Below are positions 28,157 to 37,803 of a DNA stretch of 64,000 nucleotides, one piece after another. The notes beneath the pieces were generated by a model that did no database searches, was not told the DNA's origin, and saw only the letters and a program-made list of their open reading frames with translations. The stretch is from Flavobacteriaceae bacterium R38. GTDB lineage: Bacteria; Bacteroidota; Bacteroidia; Flavobacteriales; Flavobacteriaceae. A program made the translations under genes and the position numbers. Within the stretch, counting starts at the first letter, position 1. The number at the start of each line of letters is the position of its first letter. Location of the stretch: contig WXYP01000008.1 of NCBI GenBank assembly GCA_009901575.1, positions 1-64,000 of the forward strand, in the 5' to 3' direction.

Positions 28157-29133
28157 ACTATAGAAGTATAAGCGATTTAAATGATATCATTCTAAAAAAA
28201 CTGTACCTCATCCCCAGAGATATAGATCTTATTGTGGGAGTGCCACGCAGTGGAATGATGCCGGCAAACCTATTGGCTTTGTACCTTAATTTACCATATA
28301 CAGATATTCATTCTTTTATTAAGGGTTATATCTATAAATCGGGAGCCAGAAGGCAATTCTTTGATTCATCAGATTATAAAAAAATATTAGTAGTAGACGA
28401 CAGTATCGCATCTGGTTCTGCCTTAAGAGAATGTAAAGAGAATTTGAAACATTTAACTTCTAAATTCGATTTCAAATACTTTGTTGTTTATGCAACTCCT
28501 GAGAATGCAGATGCAGTAGATTATGCTTTAGAAAAAGTAACTACTCCCCGTTATTTTCAATGGAATATTTTTAACCATACTACACTAGAAAAAGCATGTT
28601 TCGATATCGATGGAGTGCTTTGTGTTGATCCTACAGCAGAAGAAAATGACGATGGAGAAAAGTACACCTCATTTTTACTCAATGCTGCACCCCTTTATAT
28701 TCCCGGAAGTAAAATAGGAACCTTAGTCACATCGAGGCTTGAAAAATACAGAAAAGAAACCGAAACATGGCTGCATGCCAACGGGGTTAAGTATGACAAA
28801 TTAATAATGCTTGATTTACCAAATGCTAAAGCCAGGCAAAAAGCAAATTGCCATGGCAGTCATAAAGCAAATGAATATAAATCTAAGAAATATAACTTAT
28901 TTGTTGAAAGTGAATTAGGGCAGGCAATAGAAATAAACAGGCTCACTAAAAAACCTGTTTTCTGTACCGCGAATTTTAAAATGATTTATGAGTCGGAGTC
29001 CTTTGCATACAATATTAAAAGTGGTAAATATCTCCCCTTCCTTAGAAAAGCAGGGCTCAAATTAAGAAATGTAATTAGAAGGTTTAATGGAAAAAAGGTT
29101 GCAAAAAGCAAAGTATCCGTCAGTCCTAATTAA
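28153..29133 (+). CDS. Phosphoribosyltransferase-HAD phosphatase fusion
   Basis: 326 residues with two domains. The first (about 1-135) is a type I phosphoribosyltransferase: PPi loop VPRSG (30-34) and PRPP loop ILVVDDSIASGSA (78-90). The second begins CFDIDGVLCVD (149-159) with the HAD aspartates D151 and D153, followed by a TSR-type motif II (LVTSRLEKY). Dual-domain ribofuranosyltransferases of Klebsiella O-antigen loci pair a PRPP-dependent transferase with an HAD phosphatase; an analogous role, adding ribofuranose, is my inference. The transferase domain here looks like an ordinary PRTase, so homology to those is not claimed. Confidence 0.8.
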   Translation: MNYRSISDLNDIILKKLYLIPRDIDLIVGVPRSGMMPANLLALYLNLPYTDIHSFIKGYIYKSGARRQFFDSSDYKKILVVDDSIASGSALRECKENLKHLTSKFDFKYFVVYATPENADAVDYALEKVTTPRYFQWNIFNHTTLEKACFDIDGVLCVDPTAEENDDGEKYTSFLLNAAPLYIPGSKIGTLVTSRLEKYRKETETWLHANGVKYDKLIMLDLPNAKARQKANCHGSHKANEYKSKKYNLFVESELGQAIEINRLTKKPVFCTANFKMIYESESFAYNIKSGKYLPFLRKAGLKLRNVIRRFNGKKVAKSKVSVSPN

Positions 29134-29166
29134 CCTTATTACATCACACTCAAATACTACATAACT

Positions 29167-30381
29167 ATGGAAACTTTGATATCGATACTCCAATACATTT
29201 TAAATGGGATAGAACTATTAGTTCTCGCCTATTTTACTATGTCAGGTTTATACATTTTGGTCTTTGCTCTTGGAGGGTATTTTTATAAAAAACGTCAAAA
29301 TGTAACGAATCAAAAGTATAGCAAAATCGCTGTTTTCATTCCTGCGTACAAAGAAGATGCGGTAATCGTAGATGTAGCAAAAACAGCTTTAAAACAGGAA
29401 TATCCGTCAAAATACTTTGATGTAATAGTTATTGCAGATTCATTAAAGAAACAAACCCTGCAAAAACTAGAAAGGTTATCTATTAAGGTAGTAGAAGTTG
29501 CATTTGAAAGCAGCACCAAAGCAAAAGCTCTTAATACTGCAATGGCCAGATTAGATGATAATTACGATCATGCTTTAATTTTAGATGCTGATAATATCAT
29601 GGAAGATGAATTCTTGAATAAAATCAATAATGCATTTCAAAACGGTTATCAGGTTGTTCAGGGACATAGAAAAGCAAAAAACTTAAATACATCTTTTGCC
29701 ATCTTAGATGCAGCCAGTGAAGAAATAAACAATCATATTTTTAGAAAAGGACATAGAGCACTAGGGTTATCGTCTGGTTTAATTGGTTCAGGAATGGCCT
29801 TTGAATACTCTCTTTTTAAGACAATGATGAAATCTATAAAAGCAGTAGGAGGTTTTGATAAAGAATTGGAATTTGAGTTGGCAAAAAAGAAAATTTCAAT
29901 TGAATACTTGCAAGACGCCATCGTATTGGATGAGAAAATTCAAAAATCTTCAGATTTTTCAACACAACGTAAAAGATGGTTAGCTACCCAGTTTATCTAT
30001 TTAAGAAGATACTTTGCTATTGGCTGTAAACAGTTTTTGTTCAACCAAAACATGAATTTATTCGATAAAGTCTGGCAAATGGTCATCCCTCCTAGATTAC
30101 TATTGTTAGGATTAGTATTCATGTTTGCTTTGCTGTATTCCATATTAGAATATGGATTTGGATATACATCTGTAGTTGCTGTAGACTTTTGGTTAGCAAA
30201 CCTCATCGTCGTGATAGGTACATTTTTCTTATCGCTTCCCGGGTCATTCTACAATTTAAAAACTTTAAAGGCTATGTTGTCCATACCCTCTGCCTTTTTA
30301 AGGATGTTATTGTTGTTATTCAAACTAAAGGGAGCAAACAAGAAGTTTATTCACACTTCACACGGAGTAATTAAAAATTAG
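29167..30381 (+). CDS. Family 2 glycosyltransferase, membrane-bound
   Basis: 404 residues: an N-terminal helix, GT-A domain with FIPAYKEDAVI, ALILDADNIMEDEF (metal-binding DxD) and the acceptor-side QRKRW motif seen in processive and related GT2 enzymes, then C-terminal helices (about 310-390). Works at the inner face of the membrane on the lipid-linked repeat unit. Donor sugar unknown. Confidence 0.87.
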   Translation: METLISILQYILNGIELLVLAYFTMSGLYILVFALGGYFYKKRQNVTNQKYSKIAVFIPAYKEDAVIVDVAKTALKQEYPSKYFDVIVIADSLKKQTLQKLERLSIKVVEVAFESSTKAKALNTAMARLDDNYDHALILDADNIMEDEFLNKINNAFQNGYQVVQGHRKAKNLNTSFAILDAASEEINNHIFRKGHRALGLSSGLIGSGMAFEYSLFKTMMKSIKAVGGFDKELEFELAKKKISIEYLQDAIVLDEKIQKSSDFSTQRKRWLATQFIYLRRYFAIGCKQFLFNQNMNLFDKVWQMVIPPRLLLLGLVFMFALLYSILEYGFGYTSVVAVDFWLANLIVVIGTFFLSLPGSFYNLKTLKAMLSIPSAFLRMLLLLFKLKGANKKFIHTSHGVIKN

Positions 30382-30383
30382 AA

Positions 30384-31556
30384 ATGATGAGAATAGGTAT
30401 AGAAGCTCAAAGATTATTTCGTCCCCATAAACATGGCATGGATAGGGTTGCTCTTGAATTAATCCGAAACTTACAATTAATTGATCAGGAAAACGAGTAT
30501 TTTATATTTGTTAAACCTGATGAGGACAATGATGTAATTACAAATTCTCATAATTTCAATATTGTTGAAATACCCGGAAGCCCCTACCCTGTTTGGGAAC
30601 AATTAAAACTTCCCAAATTTGTACAAAAGTATAATTGTGATATTCTTCATTGTACCAGCAATACTGCACCATTAAAATTAAGAGTCCCTTTAATAACAAC
30701 CCTACATGATATTATTTTTAAAGAAAGTAGTATCATCAAACAGCTAACAAGCAGTGCATCATGGTATCAAAAAATAGGTAACCTCTACAGAAGGCTTATT
30801 GTTGAAAAGGTTATTAAAAGCAGTAGTCGCTTAATCACAGTTTCAAACTTCGAAAAAAAGAATATTACTAATTTTTTCAAAGTTAAAGATGAAAATCTAA
30901 AAGCAATTCATAACGGTGTAACCGATCGTTTTACTAATAACATTTCAGATCAGCAAAAGGCTGAAATTAAAAAGAAGTACGGATTACCTGAGCAATTTCT
31001 ACTACATATTGGAAACACAGATCCACGAAAAAACACCCAACGTGTTATCGAAGCCTTCCACCTGTATGCAAATAAAAACCCAGATGGTAGTAAGCTTGTT
31101 TTAATAGGAATTAACCAGACTAAACTTCATTCAATTTTAAGTGAATTAAACTTATTAAACGAATTAGAAAATAAAATTGTATTAACAGGATATGTAGCTG
31201 ATGAAGATTTGCCGGTCATTTTTAATATGGCACAAATCTTCCTGTTTCCTTCTTTGAGAGAAGGTTTTGGTATTCCAATAATTGAAGCTATGGCATGTGG
31301 CACCCCTGTTATTACTTCTAAAACATCTTCAATGCCCGAAGTTGCCGGAGATGCAGCACTACTTGTAGATCCCTATAAAACTGAAGATATCTATAACGGA
31401 ATTACCAAAATCACTTCAGATACTCATCTTAAAAATGAACTGATAAATAAAGGGCTGGAGCATTACAAATTATTTTCATGGAAAAATACGGCACATGACG
31501 TATTAGCATTGTATAAACAGCTTTATAACGAGCAAAAAACCAGAAATCATGATTAA
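30384..31556 (+). CDS. Family 4 glycosyltransferase
   Basis: 390 residues of GT-B type: [26 protein letters not shown] at the N-terminus, [20 protein letters not shown], and the retaining-enzyme motif [23 protein letters not shown] with the E-x7-E pattern. Starts 2 nt after the previous gene and overlaps the next by 8 nt, so translation is coupled. Confidence 0.9.
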   Translation: MMRIGIEAQRLFRPHKHGMDRVALELIRNLQLIDQENEYFIFVKPDEDNDVITNSHNFNIVEIPGSPYPVWEQLKLPKFVQKYNCDILHCTSNTAPLKLRVPLITTLHDIIFKESSIIKQLTSSASWYQKIGNLYRRLIVEKVIKSSSRLITVSNFEKKNITNFFKVKDENLKAIHNGVTDRFTNNISDQQKAEIKKKYGLPEQFLLHIGNTDPRKNTQRVIEAFHLYANKNPDGSKLVLIGINQTKLHSILSELNLLNELENKIVLTGYVADEDLPVIFNMAQIFLFPSLREGFGIPIIEAMACGTPVITSKTSSMPEVAGDAALLVDPYKTEDIYNGITKITSDTHLKNELINKGLEHYKLFSWKNTAHDVLALYKQLYNEQKTRNHD

Positions 31557-32754
31557 AGGTAAAGACATCATAATAGTTGGTATTCAACCATGGGATATAG
31601 AAATTGGGAGTAATTGCAAAAACATAGCTCTCGAATTTGCAAAGGATAATCGCGTGTTATATGTAAACCCTCCTATGGATAGGGTAACGAGATTAAAACA
31701 AAAAAACAAAGAACGCATCCAAAAACGTATAAAGATTGCTAAAGGTAAATTATCTGATATCAAAAAAATTGAAGACAATCTATGGAATCTATATCCAAAG
31801 ACTACGATAGAGTCTATCAATTGGATTACTTCTCATTCTTTCTACAAAGCAATGAACAAGCGAAATTCTAAATTGTTAGCCAATAATATTAAAAGCGCTA
31901 TTCAACGTCTGGGATTCAAAGACTATATTTTGTTTAATGACAGTTCGATGTTTCTGGGTCTTCACTTAAAAAAGTTGCTGGAACCGGTTTTATATACATA
32001 CTACATACGAGATAACCTGGTTAAAGTTCCGTATTGGAAAAAACACGGGGAGCGAATAGAACCGAATCTAATTAAAATGGCCGATGTCGTTGTAAATAAT
32101 TCAGAATATTATGTTGACTACAGTTCTGAATTCAATGAAAACAGCATCATGGTAGGTCAGGGTTGTGATATATCAATGTTTAACGATGCTGAAAACAAGA
32201 TTGAAGTTTCAGATGAATTTAAAAACATCCCTTCTCCTGTAATAGGTTACGTAGGGTCGTTAACTACACTAAGGTTGGATATAGAGCTTTTAGAACACAT
32301 AGCAAATCAACGCAAAGAATGGAGTATTGTCCTGGTGGGTCCTGAAGATGATTCTTTTAAACAATCAAACTTACATCAACTTCCAAACGTACATTTTTTA
32401 GGAAATAAACCCATGGAAGAATTGCCTTCTTACATTAAAGGTTTTGATGTGGCCATTAATCCCCAGGTAGTAAATGAAATTACAATTGGAAATTACCCTA
32501 GAAAGATTGATGAATATTTAGCTATGGGAAAACCTATTGTGGCTACAGTTACAAAAGCTATGGAAATGTTTAAAGAACATGTTTACCTCGCTCATACCAA
32601 AGAGGATTATGTTACCCTGGTAGAAAAAGCATTACAAGAACACACTCGTGTTAAAGCGAGTGAACAAATACAATTTGCCAATACCCACACATGGGAAAAT
32701 AGTGTGAAAGATATTTATCTGGCAATGGAAAAAACTTTAAAACAATTAGCATGA
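31549..32754 (+). CDS. GT-B glycosyltransferase
   Basis: 401 residues; N-terminal IIIVGIQPWDIEIGSNCKNIALEFA, then IGYVGSLTTLRLDIELLEHIA and a C-terminal donor-binding region (AINPQVVNEITIGNYPRKIDEYLAMGKPIVAT), as in family 1/4 enzymes of polysaccharide loci. Specificity unknown. Overlaps both neighbours by a few nucleotides. Confidence 0.85.
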   Translation: MIKGKDIIIVGIQPWDIEIGSNCKNIALEFAKDNRVLYVNPPMDRVTRLKQKNKERIQKRIKIAKGKLSDIKKIEDNLWNLYPKTTIESINWITSHSFYKAMNKRNSKLLANNIKSAIQRLGFKDYILFNDSSMFLGLHLKKLLEPVLYTYYIRDNLVKVPYWKKHGERIEPNLIKMADVVVNNSEYYVDYSSEFNENSIMVGQGCDISMFNDAENKIEVSDEFKNIPSPVIGYVGSLTTLRLDIELLEHIANQRKEWSIVLVGPEDDSFKQSNLHQLPNVHFLGNKPMEELPSYIKGFDVAINPQVVNEITIGNYPRKIDEYLAMGKPIVATVTKAMEMFKEHVYLAHTKEDYVTLVEKALQEHTRVKASEQIQFANTHTWENSVKDIYLAMEKTLKQLA

Positions 32755-33368
32755 TGGTATTAGTAGAAAAAATAAAATCGAATGATCGTCTAAAACGATT
32801 AGCACATTGGTCTATTTTAATTCCTAATCAGGCAAGGCCAAGAAGGTGGATAAAGTGGTTTGTAAACCCCTTAGTACATAAAAGAGGAGCCAAATCCTGT
32901 ATTCGAAGACGTACGCGTTTAGACGTTGTACCGTGGAATAAGTTTAGTCTCGGAGAAGAATCTACTATTGAGGATTTCTCAGCCATAAATAACGGAGTTG
33001 GAGATGTCTTTATCGGAGATCGTACGCGTATTGGATTGAGCAATACTATAATTGGTCCTGTAAAAGTCGGGAACGACGTCAGATTGGCACAAAATGTTGT
33101 GCTTTCAGGATTGAATCACAATTACGCTGAAATTGACAGTCCGATTCACGAACAAGGTGTATCCACTAAGCCAATAGAAATTGAAGACGAATCATGGATA
33201 GGTGCAAACGTTGTTATTGTACCAGGAGTAACTATTGGCAGGCATTCAATTGTTGCAGCTGGAAGTGTTGTTACCAAAAATGTTCCCCCTTATTCTGTTG
33301 CTGTCGGTAATCCTGCAAGGGTATTGAAGCAGTATGACTTTGAAACAAATCAATGGAAAAAAATATAA
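32751..33368 (+). CDS. Hexapeptide-repeat acyltransferase
   Basis: 205 residues with left-handed beta-helix repeats (IGDRTRIGLSNTIIGPVKVG) and the typical end IEDESWIGANVVIVPGVTIG through NVPPYSVAVGNPARVLK. Family members use acetyl-CoA to O-acetylate sugars. Its place inside the glycosyltransferase run suggests acetylation of the repeat unit. Confidence 0.9.
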   Translation: MMVLVEKIKSNDRLKRLAHWSILIPNQARPRRWIKWFVNPLVHKRGAKSCIRRRTRLDVVPWNKFSLGEESTIEDFSAINNGVGDVFIGDRTRIGLSNTIIGPVKVGNDVRLAQNVVLSGLNHNYAEIDSPIHEQGVSTKPIEIEDESWIGANVVIVPGVTIGRHSIVAAGSVVTKNVPPYSVAVGNPARVLKQYDFETNQWKKI

Positions 33369-33377
33369 CGAGCTATT

Positions 33378-34574
33378 ATGGAGTTTTTAAAAATTACTTT
33401 TTGGATTTTATTATTTATCGTTTTTTATACCTACATAGGATATGGTATAGTGCTTTATTTGATGGTTTTAATCAAACGCCTTTTTTCATCAGCAAAAAAA
33501 GAAGGTATAGATCATAACGCTGATAACTTACCGGAAGTCACTCTGTTCATTCCGGCTTATAATGAAAAAGACTATGTAGATCAAAAAATGACCAATACCA
33601 TGAATTTAGATTACCCAAAGGACAAGTTAAATATCTTCTGGGTAACAGATGGCTCTAACGATGGTACCAATAAAGTACTGGAATCATATGAAAATATCCA
33701 GTTATTTCATGAAAACGAAAGGAAAGGGAAAATTAATGCCATGAACAGGGTAATGCCTTTTGTGAAAACTCCTATTGTGATTTTTAGCGATGCTAATACT
33801 CAGTTAGGAAAAGATGCTATTAAGCATATCGTGAATTGTTTTAAAAACCCTAAAGTGGGTTGCGTTTCGGGAGAAAAAAGAATTATAAATAAAGATATCG
33901 ATGAAGCAGCAGGAGCTGGCGAAGGTTTGTATTGGAAATATGAATCAACACTTAAAAAATGGGATGCCGAATTGTATTCTGTAGTCGGTGCAGCAGGAGA
34001 ACTGTTTGCAATTAGGACTAAATTGTATAATCATGTAGAACATGATACAATTTTAGATGATTTTGTAATTTCTTTAAGAGTAGCTAAAAAAGGCTACACC
34101 ATTCAATACAATCCCGAAGCATATGCCATCGAGTCTGCTTCTAAGAATGTTAGTGAAGAATTAAAAAGAAAAATACGAATATCGGCCGGAGGAATTCAGT
34201 CAATAATAAGACTTAGCGCTTTATTCAACATATTCAAATACGGCCTTTTATCATTTCAGTTTATCTCACATCGTGTTTTAAGGTGGACTTTAACACCATT
34301 GTGTTTAATCCTTTTAATTCCTGTTTCGGCTGCCTTGGCATTAAATGAAGGGATATGGAGCTTTGGATTTTATGCTACTTTTTTCTGGATGCAGTTATTC
34401 ATGTACGTGACAGCTTTTATAGGATGGCTAATGGAAAATAATTCAACACGCATTAAGGTATTATTTGTTCCCTACTACTTTTTCATTATGAATCTGTCTG
34501 TCGTTCTGGGATTTTTCAGATTCTTAAACAACAATCAGTCTGTGAATTGGGAACGTGCCAAAAGAGCTTCTTAA
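33378..34574 (+). CDS. Family 2 glycosyltransferase, membrane-bound
   Basis: 398 residues: first helix (about 5-25), GT-A domain with FIPAYNEKDYVDQKM, FWVTDGSNDGT, VIFSDANTQLG and DDFVISLRVAKKG, and C-terminal helices (about 285-385). Similar in layout to the enzyme at 29167 but lacks its QRKRW motif. Acts on the lipid-linked unit. Confidence 0.87.
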   Translation: MEFLKITFWILLFIVFYTYIGYGIVLYLMVLIKRLFSSAKKEGIDHNADNLPEVTLFIPAYNEKDYVDQKMTNTMNLDYPKDKLNIFWVTDGSNDGTNKVLESYENIQLFHENERKGKINAMNRVMPFVKTPIVIFSDANTQLGKDAIKHIVNCFKNPKVGCVSGEKRIINKDIDEAAGAGEGLYWKYESTLKKWDAELYSVVGAAGELFAIRTKLYNHVEHDTILDDFVISLRVAKKGYTIQYNPEAYAIESASKNVSEELKRKIRISAGGIQSIIRLSALFNIFKYGLLSFQFISHRVLRWTLTPLCLILLIPVSAALALNEGIWSFGFYATFFWMQLFMYVTAFIGWLMENNSTRIKVLFVPYYFFIMNLSVVLGFFRFLNNNQSVNWERAKRAS

Positions 34575-34607
34575 GTATAAAAAGAAGGAATAAAAACATC
34601 AAATCTT

Positions 34608-35087
34608 ATGAAAATGAAACTGGGAATGATTATAGTATTTAATTATTTTGAAAAGGCAAACCTTATAGATTTTTTTATAAAAAAACTGAAAAGAGTTAAG
34701 CATGTTCAATTTTGTCTTGTCAATAATAATAACGATGAAGAGACATTAGAGATTTTATCAGAGATAGCAGAACAATGTAAAAACACCAGTGTTATCAATA
34801 TAAGTAAATCCAAATCTAATACCTCTGCTGTACGTGCCGGGGCACGATACATGTCTCGTCACTTCAACTTGAAGCATATAGGATTTATAACCGATTTACA
34901 CGATCAGGAAATCCTAAATATCATAGAGGAATTAACAAAAAATCAAAATGAAGTATTAATTCAAATTAATAAGGATCAAAACAGTAAAACGGTCAGGCAA
35001 ACCTTTTTTCAAAGGTTATTCTCTATTACAGATTGTCTAAACAACCTCAGGTTATCTCAGGAGAATGCCCAACAAACAATAAATTAA
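34608..35087 (+). CDS. Truncated glycosyltransferase-like protein
   Basis: 159 residues resembling only the first half of a GT-A domain: KLGMIIVFNYFEKANLIDFF, then CLVNNNNDEETLEILSEI and SNTSAVRAGARYMSR, followed by HIGFITDLHDQE where a DxD would be expected. The acceptor half and any membrane segment are missing, and the remaining sequence ends after a short tail. The frame is intact and codon use is like its neighbours, so it may be a working small protein or a remnant at the end of the operon. No function assigned. Confidence 0.6.
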   Translation: MKMKLGMIIVFNYFEKANLIDFFIKKLKRVKHVQFCLVNNNNDEETLEILSEIAEQCKNTSVINISKSKSNTSAVRAGARYMSRHFNLKHIGFITDLHDQEILNIIEELTKNQNEVLIQINKDQNSKTVRQTFFQRLFSITDCLNNLRLSQENAQQTIN

Positions 35088-35173
35088 TTCAATAAAACCA
35101 ACAGACGTTTAAGAATACTATGCAAAAACCTTTACTCTGATTACTTTATTCATTTAATTAAGTGTTTTTACAG

Positions 35174-35204
35174 TTCATCGACACTTAATGGTGATCTATC
35201 TATC
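35174..35204 (+). promoter_or_regulatory. Divergent copy D of the exopolysaccharide regulatory motif
   Basis: Begins TTCATCGACACTTA and agrees with copy B in about 22 of the first 29 positions. No good TAnnTTTG lies 59 nt downstream (the bases at 35233 are T-rich and end CGC), so the link to a promoter is weaker. The LruC lipoprotein gene starts at 35295. Confidence 0.45.
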
Positions 35205-35294
35205 ATGGATAGCGACAGATAGAATATTTCAATTTTTCGCAACATATAATACTAGATTTACCCCAAAATATCTTTAATAAAAAAGTAAGCTCAT

Positions 35295-37310
35295 ATGAAA
35301 AACGCCTTCTATAGATACATAGGTATCCTCACAATATTAATATCTAATTCATGTGCAAAGCCAAACTTAAACAATGAGACAATTGTTGAAAACCCTTCTG
35401 CTAGCGTTGAAAATATTAATATTCCGGATGGATTCGATTTTAGTACTCACAGAACCGTTAGCATTACAATAAATGATAATTCATCTTCTAAATACGATGT
35501 TTACGCGTATTCTTCTCAATCCTTATTTGTTGGTACAGAAACTTTTGAAAATGAAGCTGGAGAAACAGTTACCGAAGATGTTTTTAGAAATGATGTTTTT
35601 AACAGATTGCTATTTTCCGGAGTCGCCAAAAATGGTGTTTTAGAACAATCTGTTAATATTCCTAAATTTTATGATGAAGTATATATACGTAGAAATGACA
35701 ATTTGAATTATTCTGCATCTGTAGAGAGCATATCAAATGATCAGGTTAGTTACACTCATAATAGTGCTTCTAGTGGAAGGTCATTTAGTATCCAGGAAAC
35801 CTCAACTGATAATCTGATTGTAAATGATTACCTGTATTGTGTTAATGGTGCTGCCGAATTATTTCAGGTAGATCCGTTAAATGGCGATCTTACTTTTTTA
35901 TCAACTATGCCACAAGGAAGTTTTACTTGTGCCATTGATCAAGAAAACAGGCTATTGTATTCTATTGGACGAAGTAGCCCTAACCCACTTATGAGGTATT
36001 CTATAGATACCAACACGTGGGATATTGTCGCGAATTTGGGTATTGGCGGACCTCGATTGGATTTTAATACAGAAGACGGATTACTTTATTTTTCCAGAAA
36101 CAATATACTATACACTTTTGATCCCAATAATGGAAACCAGTTAAATACATGGAATATTAATGGGCTCGACAACCTTTCCGGTGGGGATTTAGCATTTGCA
36201 GAAGATGGTACTTTATTCATGTGTACATTTTCAGGGTTGTATAGGTTAGAGTTAAATAATAATGGTGAGTACGACGCCACACGTATTAGTGCCGAAAGCC
36301 TTCCATTTCAGCCAACTTCCATGACTTTCGATTCTGATCAAAATTTGTGGTTAGCCAATAATTCAAACAGTTCTGATTTAATTATCATGGATACGCAAAC
36401 AGGCGGCTTTCAATATGTTTACGGGCCTAATTCTGATAGTGGTGTAAATTTTGGAAGAACTATTAATGATTTAACCACATTTAGAGTTTTCACAGAAGAT
36501 CTCAATCCAGTAGATACAGATGGAGATGGTATTATAGATCGCAACGATACTTTTCCTGAGGATGCAAATAAAGCCTTTGAATTGTTTACGCCAAGCCAGT
36601 TTGGTACGGGTACAGTAGCTTTTGAAGATCTATGGCCTTCTGAAGGTGACTATGATTTTAACGATTTGGCTCTAAATTATCAAGCTATAGCTGTTTTAAA
36701 CTCAGACAATCTAGCAGTACAACTTGATATGAAATGTGGAATAAGTTCTAATGATGCAGGTTTTATAAATGGGGTAGGAATTGAGATAGAAGGAATAACA
36801 AGTGACTTGGTAGAAAGCGTTCAGGGACCTGTATATTCTGAAGGTTATATCAGTTTAAATGCAAATGGAACCGAAGCCAATCAGGATAAGGCAGTTATTA
36901 TATTTACAGATAACGCAGTTAATTTAACAAACGAAGTCACCATTTCAATAATATTTACCCAACCTATTACAACACAAGCTCTTGGTACAGCACCATTCAA
37001 TCCATTTATCATTGTGAATAGAGAGCGAGAAAATGAAATACATCTACCGCTTAAAAATTCAACGAGTTTAGGAAATAACTTAAGAGTAATTAATGGTCAA
37101 AATCGAGATGTCGATGGTAATTATATTGGTGAATCCGGTTACCCATGGGCTATAAGTATCGCTCATGAGTTTAGAGTACCAAGACCAAATATTAGAGTTG
37201 ATGAAGCTTATAATAATTTTAAAACTTGGGCAGAATCAGGCGGACAACAATTTACAGATTGGTTTACAGATAGACAAGGGTATCGAAACTCAGAAAAATT
37301 AAAGAATTAA
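35295..37310 (+). CDS. LruC-domain surface lipoprotein
   Basis: 671 residues. Lipobox around LISNSC (Cys about 20). The middle part (about 180-400) has repeating beta-strand units (YCVNGAAELFQVDPLNGDL, LYSIGRSSPNPLMRY), like a beta-propeller. One thrombospondin type 3-like segment DTDGDGIIDRNDTFPED follows, then the LruC domain, marked by FEDLWPSEGDYDFNDLALNY. LruC was described in Leptospira outer-membrane lipoproteins and is common in Bacteroidota. Located after the polysaccharide operon behind motif D, which hints at shared control and a role at the cell surface with the polymer. Confidence 0.82.
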   Translation: MKNAFYRYIGILTILISNSCAKPNLNNETIVENPSASVENINIPDGFDFSTHRTVSITINDNSSSKYDVYAYSSQSLFVGTETFENEAGETVTEDVFRNDVFNRLLFSGVAKNGVLEQSVNIPKFYDEVYIRRNDNLNYSASVESISNDQVSYTHNSASSGRSFSIQETSTDNLIVNDYLYCVNGAAELFQVDPLNGDLTFLSTMPQGSFTCAIDQENRLLYSIGRSSPNPLMRYSIDTNTWDIVANLGIGGPRLDFNTEDGLLYFSRNNILYTFDPNNGNQLNTWNINGLDNLSGGDLAFAEDGTLFMCTFSGLYRLELNNNGEYDATRISAESLPFQPTSMTFDSDQNLWLANNSNSSDLIIMDTQTGGFQYVYGPNSDSGVNFGRTINDLTTFRVFTEDLNPVDTDGDGIIDRNDTFPEDANKAFELFTPSQFGTGTVAFEDLWPSEGDYDFNDLALNYQAIAVLNSDNLAVQLDMKCGISSNDAGFINGVGIEIEGITSDLVESVQGPVYSEGYISLNANGTEANQDKAVIIFTDNAVNLTNEVTISIIFTQPITTQALGTAPFNPFIIVNRERENEIHLPLKNSTSLGNNLRVINGQNRDVDGNYIGESGYPWAISIAHEFRVPRPNIRVDEAYNNFKTWAESGGQQFTDWFTDRQGYRNSEKLKN

Positions 37311-37355
37311 TAATCCTAAATTTAAAAATGGAATTGATACCAGACTAAGACAACA

Positions 37356-37384
37356 AAAACCCACCAAAATGGTGGGTTTTAATT
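37356..37384 (+). terminator. Terminator after the LruC gene
   Basis: AAAACCCACCA/TGGTGGGTTTT with a 3-nt loop followed by AATTTT, 46 nt after the stop. Confidence 0.85.
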
Positions 37385-37803
37385 TTATAAGAAATATCAA
37401 CTTGTTTATGACCTTTAATCACGTATAAAAATCGTAAGTAAGATCTAAGGCATTTTACTTTTTGATCTTGAGACATTGATTTTAATAATTATAATAAAAT
37501 TGATATCCTTCGTCCTTCTATCATACTTCATATCTCATCTTCAAATTACCTCTCATTTTTAAATTCTTACCAATAGTAACGCAAAACTATAATATCTGAA
37601 TTCAGTCAAAAATTACGGTTATACCTTATCACAACAACTGTTTTATTATACTGATATTCAGATTTTTAACTATTTAGTAGAAAAACTATGTGTTTTAAAG
37701 AATTGAATAATAAATTTGATTAGTTTTATATACAACATTCAACGATTTAATCGTTTACTCTCCCCCAGAACAGCTTCTTATTCAATCACTAAATAATGAC
37801 ATT
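37385..37803 (+). other. Gene-free stretch upstream of the beta-helix gene
   Basis: About 420 nt of AT-rich DNA without coding signs. The only candidate is a -7 box TAAATTTG at 37711-37718 with no clear -33 partner, which would give a leader of roughly 80 nt. The exopolysaccharide motif is absent. Confidence 0.4.

Noticed and set aside
37381-37803. A fifth copy of the exopolysaccharide motif before the beta-helix gene
   Set aside because: No stretch with TTCATC...ACACTTA...CATCCA is present.
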